Position numbers and translations under genes: made by a program. The notes under the pieces were generated by a model. That model ran no database searches. It saw nothing but the letters and a program-made list of their open reading frames with translations, and was not told where the DNA came from. Source: Anaerolineaceae bacterium (GTDB lineage: Bacteria > Chloroflexota > Anaerolineae > Anaerolineales > Anaerolineaceae). Taken from it: DNA of 35,012 bases. Location: the NCBI GenBank assembly GCA_027348305.1, contig DAIEPS010000001.1, forward strand, positions 1-35,012, written 5' to 3'. Positions 24,284 to 30,650 of the stretch are shown piece by piece. Within the stretch, counting starts at the first letter, position 1. Each line of letters starts with the position of its first letter.

Positions 24284-25072
24284 ATGCATTTTTTTAGAAA
24301 AAGTATTATTACATTCATTGTCATTGCGCTAAGTCTTACAGCATGCAGCAAAGTAAGTGCAACCCAGGGTGCCACGGCACAACCTGAAGTCATCATCCCC
24401 ACTCTACAGACCGAAGCAGTTTTATCTACCCAGCCCCTCCCAACCGAACCTGCCAGTCAACCCACGAGCGTCACAGATAATAATTCCTATTTGCAATGCG
24501 GCCCGGCAGGATTGGTGGATGTCGGTTATTACTTTAAAGATAACAACGGCGATATTTCTCCCACTCAGTACGGACAACTTAAACCAAGTGATGATAATGT
24601 CTCATTTTGGGTGAAAATGATCACTTGTTTGAAACACGATGAAGGGTGGGTCAGCAATCCGGACGAAGTGGTAAATGGCTACGAAAATGAGATCATTTTT
24701 TTTGATAAAAATGGTAAGGCCCATACTTATCGGATTATCATTGGCGGACATTACATTGAGCCTTATGATCCGGCGACCAAAGACATCAAAGCTTCGCTGA
24801 ATGGTGTGGATTACTTTTTCTACAATGTTCAGGAGTGGATTGACGCTACCCGGGATCATTTTCTCTCCAATGGCAATCGTCAAATTGGCGTGGATATTTA
24901 CTACGATGACAATCAAGGTAATCTTTCCAAGGTCTTGACCCAGGTTTACAAATTCCGCGAAACCAATTTGCAAATACTGCAGGCATTGCAAACAGGCGAG
25001 GGTTATCCTGACCAGGTACCGGATGGCTTCTTTTTATTTGCAAATTACTCCTGGTTGATTCAACCGGATTAG
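24284..25072 (+). CDS. Predicted lipoprotein, function unknown
   Basis: 262 residues from ATG 24284. The signal peptide has RK near the start, a hydrophobic core (ITFIVIALSL) and the lipobox LTAC with Cys21, so the protein should be lipid-anchored outside the membrane. A Thr/Pro/Gln-rich linker (about 22-65) leads to a globular domain with two Cys and many aromatic residues (for example YYFKDNNGDISP and GVDYFFYNVQEWIDATRD). The frame is open up to 24203 with other ATGs at 24203 and 24254, but only 24284 gives a clean signal peptide and a normal leader. No family recognised. Stands alone between PGI/PMI and dinB. Confidence 0.75.
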   Translation: MHFFRKSIITFIVIALSLTACSKVSATQGATAQPEVIIPTLQTEAVLSTQPLPTEPASQPTSVTDNNSYLQCGPAGLVDVGYYFKDNNGDISPTQYGQLKPSDDNVSFWVKMITCLKHDEGWVSNPDEVVNGYENEIIFFDKNGKAHTYRIIIGGHYIEPYDPATKDIKASLNGVDYFFYNVQEWIDATRDHFLSNGNRQIGVDIYYDDNQGNLSKVLTQVYKFRETNLQILQALQTGEGYPDQVPDGFFLFANYSWLIQPD

Positions 25073-25096
25073 ATCTGCAACTTTCCAATTAAGGAA

Positions 25097-25124
25097 TTGA
25101 CAATTAGAACAGACGTGCTAAAAT
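25097..25124 (+). promoter_or_regulatory. Promoter of dinB, probably giving a leaderless mRNA
   Basis: Perfect TTGACA (25097-25102), a 16-base spacer and TAAAAT (25119-25124), six bases before the GTG start. The -10 to start distance leaves essentially no 5' leader. Confidence 0.65.
25105..25120 (+). promoter_or_regulatory. Possible LexA (SOS) operator in the dinB promoter
   Basis: TAGAAC-AGAC-GTGCTA is a 6+6 inverted repeat with one mismatch, sitting between the -35 and -10 of dinB. It resembles the GAAC-N4-GTTC LexA class with one arm altered. SOS control of dinB is well known elsewhere; here it is inference. Confidence 0.4.
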
Positions 25125-25130
25125 GGAAGT

Positions 25131-26315
25131 GTGAACTCCGTCCGTTTTAGGAAGATCCTGCATCTTGACCTGGATGCCTTTTTTTGTGCAGTCGAAGAAT
25201 TGAATGATCCTTCACTGGCTGGCAAGGCTTTTGCCGTAGGCGGCAGGGCAGAACACCGGGGAGTGATTTCAACCTGTTCCTACGCGGCGCGCCAATATGG
25301 CATCCATTCTGCCATGCCTACCGGGCAGGCGTTCAAGCTTTGTCCACACTTGCTGCTCATCTCGGGACGGCATAGCAATTACAGCGCCAAATCGCGCGAG
25401 GTGATGGATATTGTGCATCAATTGACCGGGCTGGTCGAACAGGTTTCGGTGGATGAAGCCTTCATGGACGTGACCGACCTGCCTGAAGACGGAGAAACCA
25501 TCGCCCGCCGCCTTCAAGCGGACGTGCTTGAAAAAACCGGTCTTCCTTGCTCGATCGGTGTGGCTAGCAACAAGCTGGTTGCCAAAGTTGCCACAGACAC
25601 CGGAAAAGCCCGTAACAAGGGCAATGGCTACCCCAGGGCCATCCTGGTGGTTCCGCCCGGCCAGGAGGCCGAATTCCTGGCGCCGCTGCCCGTCAAGGCG
25701 ATGTGGGGCGTCGGCCCCAAAATGGAAAAAACACTGCACGATGCGGGGATTCTCACCCTCGGCGACATACCCAAACGCAGCAAGCGTGAGTTGGAACGAC
25801 TCTTTGGCAAATATGGTTATGAGCTTTACGATCATGCGCTGGGCATCGACGACCGGCAGATCTCGCTGGGTCGTGAGGCCAAATCCATGAGCCAGGAGAC
25901 TACCTTTGCCAAAGATGTCAGCGATCCCATGCTTTTACGCCAGACACTCAAAGACCTGTCGGCCCACGTCGGCTACCAGTTGCGGCAGGAGGGCTATTGC
26001 GCCAAGGTAGTGCGTCTCAAGATCCGCTGGTCAGATTTCAGCACTCATACCCGGCAGACATCCCTGGCGCAGCCCACCGACCAGGATGGTGTGATCTATT
26101 CTACGGTTGAAGCGCTTTTTCGATCCATTTGGGAGAACGGAAAACCAGTCAGGCTGATCGGCGTGGGCGGCGCGGACTTGGTGGAGACCTCCCACCAGAT
26201 GTCTTTGTGGGAGACACCCACCGAGAAGGAACGCCGGCTGCTGGATGCACTGGATGACCTGCGCGAACGTTACGGTAAGGGCGCTGTCAAACGCGGACAC
26301 AAACTCGAAAAATGA
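25131..26315 (+). CDS. dinB: DNA polymerase IV (Y-family translesion polymerase)
   Basis: Error-prone polymerase that bypasses damaged template bases. 394 residues. It begins RKILHLDLDAFFCAVEEL with the first catalytic Asp (D13), then CSYAARQYGIHSAMP and SVDEAFMDVTD with D108-E109. The thumb helix-hairpin-helix (VKAMWGVGPKMEKTLHDAG) and little-finger domain follow. QMSLW at 356-360 is a likely beta-clamp binding motif. GTG 25131 is the only standard start in frame: a stop (TAA 25119) lies just upstream, and no later ATG precedes the first catalytic motif. The stop is one base from that of the convergent CGNR gene. Confidence 0.95.
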   Translation: MNSVRFRKILHLDLDAFFCAVEELNDPSLAGKAFAVGGRAEHRGVISTCSYAARQYGIHSAMPTGQAFKLCPHLLLISGRHSNYSAKSREVMDIVHQLTGLVEQVSVDEAFMDVTDLPEDGETIARRLQADVLEKTGLPCSIGVASNKLVAKVATDTGKARNKGNGYPRAILVVPPGQEAEFLAPLPVKAMWGVGPKMEKTLHDAGILTLGDIPKRSKRELERLFGKYGYELYDHALGIDDRQISLGREAKSMSQETTFAKDVSDPMLLRQTLKDLSAHVGYQLRQEGYCAKVVRLKIRWSDFSTHTRQTSLAQPTDQDGVIYSTVEALFRSIWENGKPVRLIGVGGADLVETSHQMSLWETPTEKERRLLDALDDLRERYGKGAVKRGHKLEK

Positions 26316-26316
26316 A

Positions 26317-26934
26317 TTAAATCTTTGAAATTTTGGCGCGTTCGTAATGGCGGTGGGCCTTGGCACGGTTCCCGCAGGTTTTCATATCACACCAGCGGCG
26401 CATTCCATTCCGGCTGTTATCCATGAACAACCAATAACATCCGCTGCATTCTCTGATTCGCTGAACACGGTCAGAAGTCAGAAGTTCTGCCGTTGAAAGC
26501 GCCAGCGGCCAAAGCATCCAGTCAAGACTGCCTTCTTTGTTGATCCATGTCCATCTGATCCCCTCGGTCGAAGAGGTTACTATCCGATGGCGCATCGCCT
26601 CTTGCAAATAGTGATTGAGAATTTCGAACTCTTTGTTGGATGGTGTTTGTTGATGCGCGATGGCGGTAAACAGCCGGTAATTCGCGTCGCGCAGGGTGAT
26701 GATCTTCTCGAACGCTTTTTGGGTTTCGCGAGCATCTTTTTTTGCCAGTTGGAGCAGACTTTCAACATCCGTATCGCCAAGGATGTTGAGCTGCCTTAAC
26801 CAGTGAACCACGTCTTCATAGCCCGAAAACAGGTCGGTAAAAGGTTCGATGCGCGTATTCCAAACCTTGCTGTTAACGAAATCGAGGCAGGGGTCGCTGT
26901 ATTTCACATACGCATAAATATCCGTCATCATCAT
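26317..26934 (-). CDS. ABATE/CGNR zinc-finger transcriptional regulator
   Basis: 205 residues. The N-terminal part (about 1-150) has the ABATE-type DPCLDFVNS motif (14-22) and is probably the ligand-sensing domain. The C-terminal zinc finger holds C163, C166, C182 and C187 and ends in the diagnostic CGNR (187-190), followed by a basic AKAHRHYERAK that could contact DNA. The family is regarded as transcriptional regulators, most uncharacterised. The start may be any of three consecutive ATGs (26934, 26931, 26928); a TATAAT ends six bases before the first. It is divergent from the Tat-lipoprotein gene, and the shared gap holds a duplicated operator, so autoregulation and control of that gene are likely. 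Confidence 0.88.
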   Translation of the reverse strand: MMMTDIYAYVKYSDPCLDFVNSKVWNTRIEPFTDLFSGYEDVVHWLRQLNILGDTDVESLLQLAKKDARETQKAFEKIITLRDANYRLFTAIAHQQTPSNKEFEILNHYLQEAMRHRIVTSSTEGIRWTWINKEGSLDWMLWPLALSTAELLTSDRVQRIRECSGCYWLFMDNSRNGMRRWCDMKTCGNRAKAHRHYERAKISKI

Positions 26935-26940
26935 ATCAGT

Positions 26941-26946
26941 ATTATA
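26941..26946 (-). promoter_or_regulatory. -10 element of the CGNR gene
   Basis: Minus-strand TATAAT inside the first operator arm, six bases before ATG 26934. No acceptable -35, so the promoter may be weak or need an activator. Leaderless layout. Confidence 0.5.
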
Positions 26947-26960
26947 ACCTATAAAAGCCC

Positions 26961-26989
26961 TTGACAGGTTATTAATCTTGTATTAGTAT
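26961..26989 (+). promoter_or_regulatory. Promoter of the DUF3795 lipoprotein gene
   Basis: Perfect TTGACA (26961-26966), a 17-base spacer and TAGTAT (26984-26989), framed and overlapped by the operator arms. Predicted leader about 69 bases ending in AAGGAGG. Confidence 0.65.
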
Positions 26990-27064
26990 TATAACCAGTA
27001 AATCAAATAAACAGGTTATAATTGATACAGATCAAGGTAACTCTCACACAAGAAGGAGGTGTTG

Positions 27065-27511
27065 ATGAAAGAAATGGATCGCCGTCAATTCTTCAGAGCA
27101 GCAGGTTTTGCGTTTGGGGCGGTTTTGATCGGAGGTTGTATTCCGAAAACGCCGTCAATTATGGCAACCCCTCAAGCAACCTCAACCAACACCCCAAAAC
27201 CGCAACCCTCAACACTGTCCGTTGACCTGGAGAATCGATACATCGCATACTGCGGGAACGATTGCAAAAGGTGCCCGCAATTCGACAACGGCTGCAATGG
27301 AGGATGTCTCGGCGAAGCCTGCAGCATGGCATGCAGCAGTTGTTCGGTCAGGCGTTGTGCCATCCGCACTAAAGTAGCGAACTGCGCGAAGTGTGACAAG
27401 TATCCATGCAAAACGCTGGAAACCCAGTACGAGAATATGAAAAGCGATGGTTACCCCTCATGGGCAAAAATGGCCAGGGCGGTCCTGGATACGGTAAAAG
27501 GATCGGAGTGA
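27065..27511 (+). CDS. Tat-type lipoprotein with DUF3795 cysteine-rich domain
   Basis: 148 residues from ATG 27065, chosen because AAGGAGG is five bases upstream; the frame is open to 27059. The N-terminus MKEMDRRQFFRAAGF has the twin-arginine motif RRQFFR, a hydrophobic stretch and a lipobox-like LIGGC (Cys25). A Thr/Pro-rich linker leads to a domain (about 58-118) with YIAYCGNDCKRCP and twelve Cys (63-115), as in DUF3795, a family thought to bind metal or Fe-S though no function is established. Tat export fits a protein that folds with a cofactor before export. Divergent from the CGNR regulator and probably controlled by it. Confidence 0.85.
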   Translation: MKEMDRRQFFRAAGFAFGAVLIGGCIPKTPSIMATPQATSTNTPKPQPSTLSVDLENRYIAYCGNDCKRCPQFDNGCNGGCLGEACSMACSSCSVRRCAIRTKVANCAKCDKYPCKTLETQYENMKSDGYPSWAKMARAVLDTVKGSE

Positions 27512-28237
27512 TCCTTTTCTCATTGATCTGAGATCAGTTGATGTGGTTCAGCGGTCCATCCGCGGCGGGAGGAAAGGAATGATCGGAATGTTCTCTTCAC
27601 TGGCAATAAACCTGGCCATCAGGCTCGTCAGGCAGATAAACAGATATGGATGGATCACCTCGGTGTCGAATTTTCATTATTGGCGTGACTTATCAGAAGC
27701 GAGTTTATGAGGCTCTCATGCGGATAATCAGGCTCATTCAAAAGATCGTGCAAATTTGTCTTGAACACGAAAAGACACTCATCCTGAGTTACAAATTCAA
27801 AGAACGGCAGCGTCAGGAATTCTTGCATTCTTATGAACTGAAAGATTGGGCGAAGTTCGAAAGTTATTTTGGGAATGGCAGAATATTCTGACAAATGCCA
27901 TTAAGGCTGCTGTTGTTTGGATGGGGGAAACGATCGGATCTCAACCTGTGGCTTTGACAACTACTTAATAATCAAAAGAGAGCATTTCCCTTAAGCTTGC
28001 TGAGAGAAAAGGTTAGTAATTCTTGCCTCATCCACCCCCCAACACGCGCAGCGTAGGGGGCAGAGGTGAGGCCGCAGTAACAAGGAATCACAATAACTTA
28101 TGCATTATGAATAAACTTGATACCCCGCAGCTTACCATGGGGAGAGTTCATTTAAATTACTGTTTTTCGCAACTTGCACCACGCTTTTACGTTAATAGAT
28201 ATAGACACGCGGGTATTTTTCAGGCGGGGACCTATCT
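27512..28237. other. Gene-poor stretch of about 725 bases
   Basis: No gene can be supported. Two opposing open frames of about 80 codons (plus 27646-27891, minus 27655-27894) overlap almost fully, neither with a good ribosome site. A 36-codon minus frame (27548-27658, GTG start) reads protein-like (SLMARFIASEENIPIIPFL) and could be the end of a decayed gene. A C-rich hairpin is at 28025-28072 (GCCTCA...CCCCC / GGGGG...TGAGGC). Probably degraded sequence. Confidence 0.6.
28025..28072. repeat. C-rich intergenic palindrome
   Basis: GCCTCA (28025-28030) pairs with TGAGGC (28067-28072) and CCCCC (within 28035-28040) with GGGGG (28056-28060). A large hairpin without a T run, of a kind common between genes of GC-rich anaerobes. 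Confidence 0.5.
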
Positions 28238-28861
28238 ATGAACGGGTTTATTACGGAATCGATCAGCAAGATCGCGGACGGCTTCGGCAGCGCACTGAAA
28301 CTGCTGGGTTTTGTCGTGCTGTCGACCCTGGCTTTCATTCCGATAAAGGCAAATTTGGGAATCTACGGAGTGGTGGGGCTGCTGGCGGTCTTGCTGCTTC
28401 TCTCCCTGTTTTACATATACCGATCATTCAATCCTGGTTTTGAAGACCGACAAAAAGCCTGGTGTGGTATGGCCGCAGGCGCGCTGCTCTGGCAGGTGAC
28501 CCGCTACTTACCCGAGATCCCGGGGTGGGGATGGGTAAGCAAGGCCGGCATCCTTTATTGGGCTGGTACGGTGCTGCTGACGCTCCTGCTGTGGAAGCGT
28601 GTTTTGAGCGTGGGCGCAAGGTTCACGCTGCTGACTTTCTTGCTCAATTGGATCGGCGGCATTTACCTGGCGACCATGGATAGGGCCGGCGTCTGGCCTC
28701 AGTTCGTCGCGCAGGCTTATGGAGCAGCACACTACCTGGGGATACTCGGTATCCTCTTCAGCATCTGGTGGATCGTGTGGCGCAGTCACAACAGCCTTGA
28801 ACGCAAATACGGTGGGCTGGCGCTTTATTTCAGTGTGCTTTTTACTTTCCTGTTTTTCTAG
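28238..28861 (+). CDS. Polytopic membrane protein, function unknown
   Basis: 207 residues with about six hydrophobic helices (roughly 18-36, 42-62, 74-90, 102-120, 130-147 and 163-182), plus a last hydrophobic end (LYFSVLFTFLFF). No conserved charged motif is evident and I do not recognise the family. GGGGA seven bases before ATG 28238 is a modest ribosome site. It ends nine bases before the stop of the opposing glycosyltransferase, with no visible terminator between them. It follows a decayed region and may be an isolated survivor. Coding is supported by the regular helix pattern and length. Confidence 0.7.
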   Translation: MNGFITESISKIADGFGSALKLLGFVVLSTLAFIPIKANLGIYGVVGLLAVLLLLSLFYIYRSFNPGFEDRQKAWCGMAAGALLWQVTRYLPEIPGWGWVSKAGILYWAGTVLLTLLLWKRVLSVGARFTLLTFLLNWIGGIYLATMDRAGVWPQFVAQAYGAAHYLGILGILFSIWWIVWRSHNSLERKYGGLALYFSVLFTFLFF

Positions 28862-28870
28862 ATCGGAATA

Positions 28871-30118
28871 CTAACCGGGCAAGCCCAGAAGCTCATCATA
28901 CACGCCTCTGATGCGTGTAGATATCTTGTCCCAACTGTACCAACTGGCGTACTCGGCTGCCTGTTTCCCGAGACGGGCGCGCAATTCAGGCTGCTGGATG
29001 AGCTTGGTCAGCGCCTTGGCCAGCGCACAGGCGTCTCCGCCAGGGACGACGTAGCCGGTGATGCCGTCCTGCACCAAAAAGGCCAGGCCGCCTACCTGCG
29101 AGGCGATCACGGGGGTTCCACAGGCCATGGCTTCAAGCGCCACCATGCCAAAGGATTCGTAATAAGACGGCATGACAAGAATATCCGCCGCGGAATAGTA
29201 ATAGGGCAGGGTCTCTTGGGCGCGTTTACCCAGGAACAACACCACATCATTCATGTTCAATTCACTGCATAAAGCCTGCAGGCGGGCCATTTCAGCCGTC
29301 ATTTCTTCGGTGGGTGCATCAGGGTCACCGCCGATGATCGCCAGTGAATAGCATTGCTTTTCAAGTACGCCCGACTCGCGGACAATGGCCAGCGCTCGGA
29401 TTAGCGTATCCACCCCCTTGAGTGGTTCGATGCGCCCCACAAAGAGCAACATCCGCGGACAGCCCTTGTGCCCGATAGCTTCTTTGGCTTCGTCGTCTGG
29501 GATTGGATAGAAACGGGCGACATCCACCCCGGGCGGGATGATGACGATCCTCTGGTCATCCACCCCGTAAAGGAACTCGAGCTGGGCTTCTTCAGCCTGG
29601 GTGGCGGCCACAATTCGGTCTGCCATGCGCATCACCTGGCGTTCGCCGTTGATGCGGTAGTCGCCTTCCATCTCTTCGGGCGATTGGGCAATGCGGTTCT
29701 TCATCAGACCGAGCGTGTGGAACATTTGCAGCACCGGCACTTTCCATTCGGCCTTGAGCATTTCAGCCGCCACGCCGGACATCCAGTAATGGCTGTGGAT
29801 CAGGTCGTAGTGGATGCCTTTCTCGGCGGCAAAGCGTTTGATACCCTCCACAAAGGTGGGGATGTGGGTGGCGAGTTCGGGTTTGGGCAGCGGAATTTCG
29901 GGGCCGGCGGGCACGTGCACCACACGGTTGCCGTAGCCCAGCGAATGGACCACGTGCGGCACATGCTCATCCTGTGAACGGGTGAACACATCCACGTGGA
30001 CGCCGTCGCAGCCCAACTGGCGTGTGAGCTCGGCGACATACACGTTCATGCCACCAGTGTCTTTGCCGCCCAACGTTGCCAGAGGACAGGTGTGATAAGA
30101 GATCATGGCGATGTTCAA
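28871..30118 (-). CDS. GT4-family glycosyltransferase, MshA / sucrose-phosphate-synthase-like
   Basis: 415 residues, GT-B fold. The N-terminal domain starts MNIAMISYHTCP and contains the GGMNVYV loop (22-28) and HSHYWMSG, as in D-inositol-3-phosphate glycosyltransferase MshA and sucrose synthase relatives. The C-terminal domain has VGRIEPLKG with R229 and K234 (phosphate contacts) and the donor-binding E321-x7-E329 motif in ESFGMVALEAM. The start is TTG 30118, with AAGGA about seven bases upstream. Donor and acceptor are unknown; mycothiol synthesis should not be assumed because no MshB-D genes are present. Transcribed away from the tRNA. Confidence 0.88.
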   Translation of the reverse strand: MNIAMISYHTCPLATLGGKDTGGMNVYVAELTRQLGCDGVHVDVFTRSQDEHVPHVVHSLGYGNRVVHVPAGPEIPLPKPELATHIPTFVEGIKRFAAEKGIHYDLIHSHYWMSGVAAEMLKAEWKVPVLQMFHTLGLMKNRIAQSPEEMEGDYRINGERQVMRMADRIVAATQAEEAQLEFLYGVDDQRIVIIPPGVDVARFYPIPDDEAKEAIGHKGCPRMLLFVGRIEPLKGVDTLIRALAIVRESGVLEKQCYSLAIIGGDPDAPTEEMTAEMARLQALCSELNMNDVVLFLGKRAQETLPYYYSAADILVMPSYYESFGMVALEAMACGTPVIASQVGGLAFLVQDGITGYVVPGGDACALAKALTKLIQQPELRARLGKQAAEYASWYSWDKISTRIRGVYDELLGLPG

Positions 30119-30151
30119 GTGATTTCCTTGCCTTTTCAGCGAGGGTGCTGA

Positions 30152-30157
30152 TATAAT
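30152..30157 (+). promoter_or_regulatory. Extended -10 promoter of tRNA-Thr
   Basis: TGATATAAT: perfect -10 with the TGn extension, 24 bases before the tRNA. TTGCCT lies 18 bases upstream. Confidence 0.55.
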
Positions 30158-30181
30158 TTGCCTCGCGCTGGTAATTATATC

Positions 30182-30254
30182 GCCACCATAGCTCAGTTGG
30201 TAGAGCGACCGCTTCGTAAGTGGTAGGTCCAGGGTTCGATCCCCTGTGGTGGCT
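30182..30254 (+). tRNA. tRNA-Thr (anticodon CGU)
   Basis: 73 bases with a full cloverleaf: acceptor GCCACCA / TGGTGGC with discriminator T, D arm GCTC-AGTTGGTA-GAGC, anticodon stem ACCGC / GTGGT with loop TTCGTAA (anticodon CGT, reading ACG), variable AGGTC and T arm CAGGG-TTCGATC-CCCTG. CCA is not encoded. A CTTTTT run directly follows as terminator. Confidence 0.97.
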
Positions 30255-30330
30255 CTTTTTAATTAATGGGGAGAGTAGAGAGCAGAGAATCGAGAATTGT
30301 AATTTGTAACTCGTTCCGATTATTTCCTAT

Positions 30331-30453
30331 TTATAATTCGCACTTCACCACGACTTTCTTGACCAAAGCGGATGATCCAACCATCAAGCTCTGCATGTGC
30401 GCGTCTTGCGGAAAGAAGACCGCAAATGAACCTGCCGTCAGATTCAGGGTGCT
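30331..30453 (-). pseudogene. Remnant of a YhcH/YjgK/YiaL-family gene (C-terminal part only)
   Basis: On the minus strand the frame gives LNLTAGSFAVFFPQDAHM followed by a tail ending KKVVVKCEL and a stop. This matches the C-terminus of the YhcH/YjgK/YiaL (DUF386) family, cupin-like proteins of about 150 residues linked to sugar-acid metabolism. The G-x-FA-FFP-DAHM core and the final VKKVVVK strand are diagnostic. Only about 40 residues remain; upstream the frame passes into unrelated sequence with the inverted repeat at 30478. No start or ribosome site belongs to it. Confidence 0.7.
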
Positions 30454-30541
30454 CCCAAAGTCTCTCAGGCAAGCCCCCCGCGGTTTGATTATCGAGACAT
30501 CCTTTGTCCAATCAAAACCGCGGAGGTCTGCACTTGAACTG

Positions 30542-30589
30542 AATACCGGGAATCTGCACTTCAAGATTCCCGGTATCTGGGGGTTGACC
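30542..30589 (+). repeat. Dispersed palindromic intergenic repeat, copy 2
   Basis: The 18-base block at 30542-30559 and the 21-base block at 30565-30585 are identical to those at 17741-17758 and 17761-17781; the spacer is TTCAA. The 12-base arms ATACCGGGAATC / GATTCCCGGTAT are kept. Confidence 0.85.
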
Positions 30590-30620
30590 TTAATGACAAT
30601 ATCCTTATAAAAACAACACG

Positions 30621-30640
30621 ATCATGATAATAATCATGAT
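30621..30640 (-). terminator. Hairpin downstream of the KPR-like gene
   Basis: ATCATGAT, spacer of four, ATCATGAT. On the minus strand it is followed by CGTGTTGTTTTTA. Weak stem, T-rich tail; about ten bases after the operon's last stop. Confidence 0.5.
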
Positions 30641-30650
30641 GTTCCTTCTT

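Larger units (their letters stand above)
26938..27022. promoter_or_regulatory. Duplicated operator between the CGNR regulator and the DUF3795 gene
   Basis: Two units, each ATTATAACC, 17 bases, GGTTATnAAT-type arm. Unit 1: 26941-26949 and 26967-26976 (right arm GGTTATTAAT). Unit 2: 26988-26996 and 27014-27022 (ATTATAACC / GGTTATAAT, perfect 9+9). Arm spacing is identical and the units are 47 bases apart. AGT precedes both left arms and ACA both right arms. Unit 1 covers the -10 of the CGNR gene and abuts the -35 of the other gene; unit 2 covers the -10 and start of the plus-strand promoter. Confidence 0.8.
30255..30650. other. Decayed intergenic stretch after tRNA-Thr
   Basis: No intact gene. 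It holds the remnant of a YhcH/YiaL gene (30331-30453, minus), a 13-base inverted repeat CCGCGGTTTGATT / AATCAAAACCGCGG (30478-30523, one bulge), copy 2 of the dispersed repeat (30542-30589) and a hairpin (30621-30640). Position next to a tRNA is typical of insertion and decay, but no integrase or att repeat is seen. Confidence 0.7.

Noticed and set aside
27646..27894. Two opposing frames of about 80 codons
   Set aside because: They overlap almost completely, neither has a good ribosome site, and no family pattern is visible.
28871..30118. Calling the glycosyltransferase MshA (mycothiol synthesis)
   Set aside because: The similarity is at subfamily level only, and no other mycothiol gene is present, so a specific symbol is not justified.
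30266..30610. 114-codon plus-strand open frame after tRNA-Thr
   Set aside because: Antisense to the YhcH remnant and running through the repeat; no ribosome site.
30182..30650. Integrated element at tRNA-Thr
   Set aside because: No integrase, no direct repeat of the tRNA 3' end and no cargo genes.
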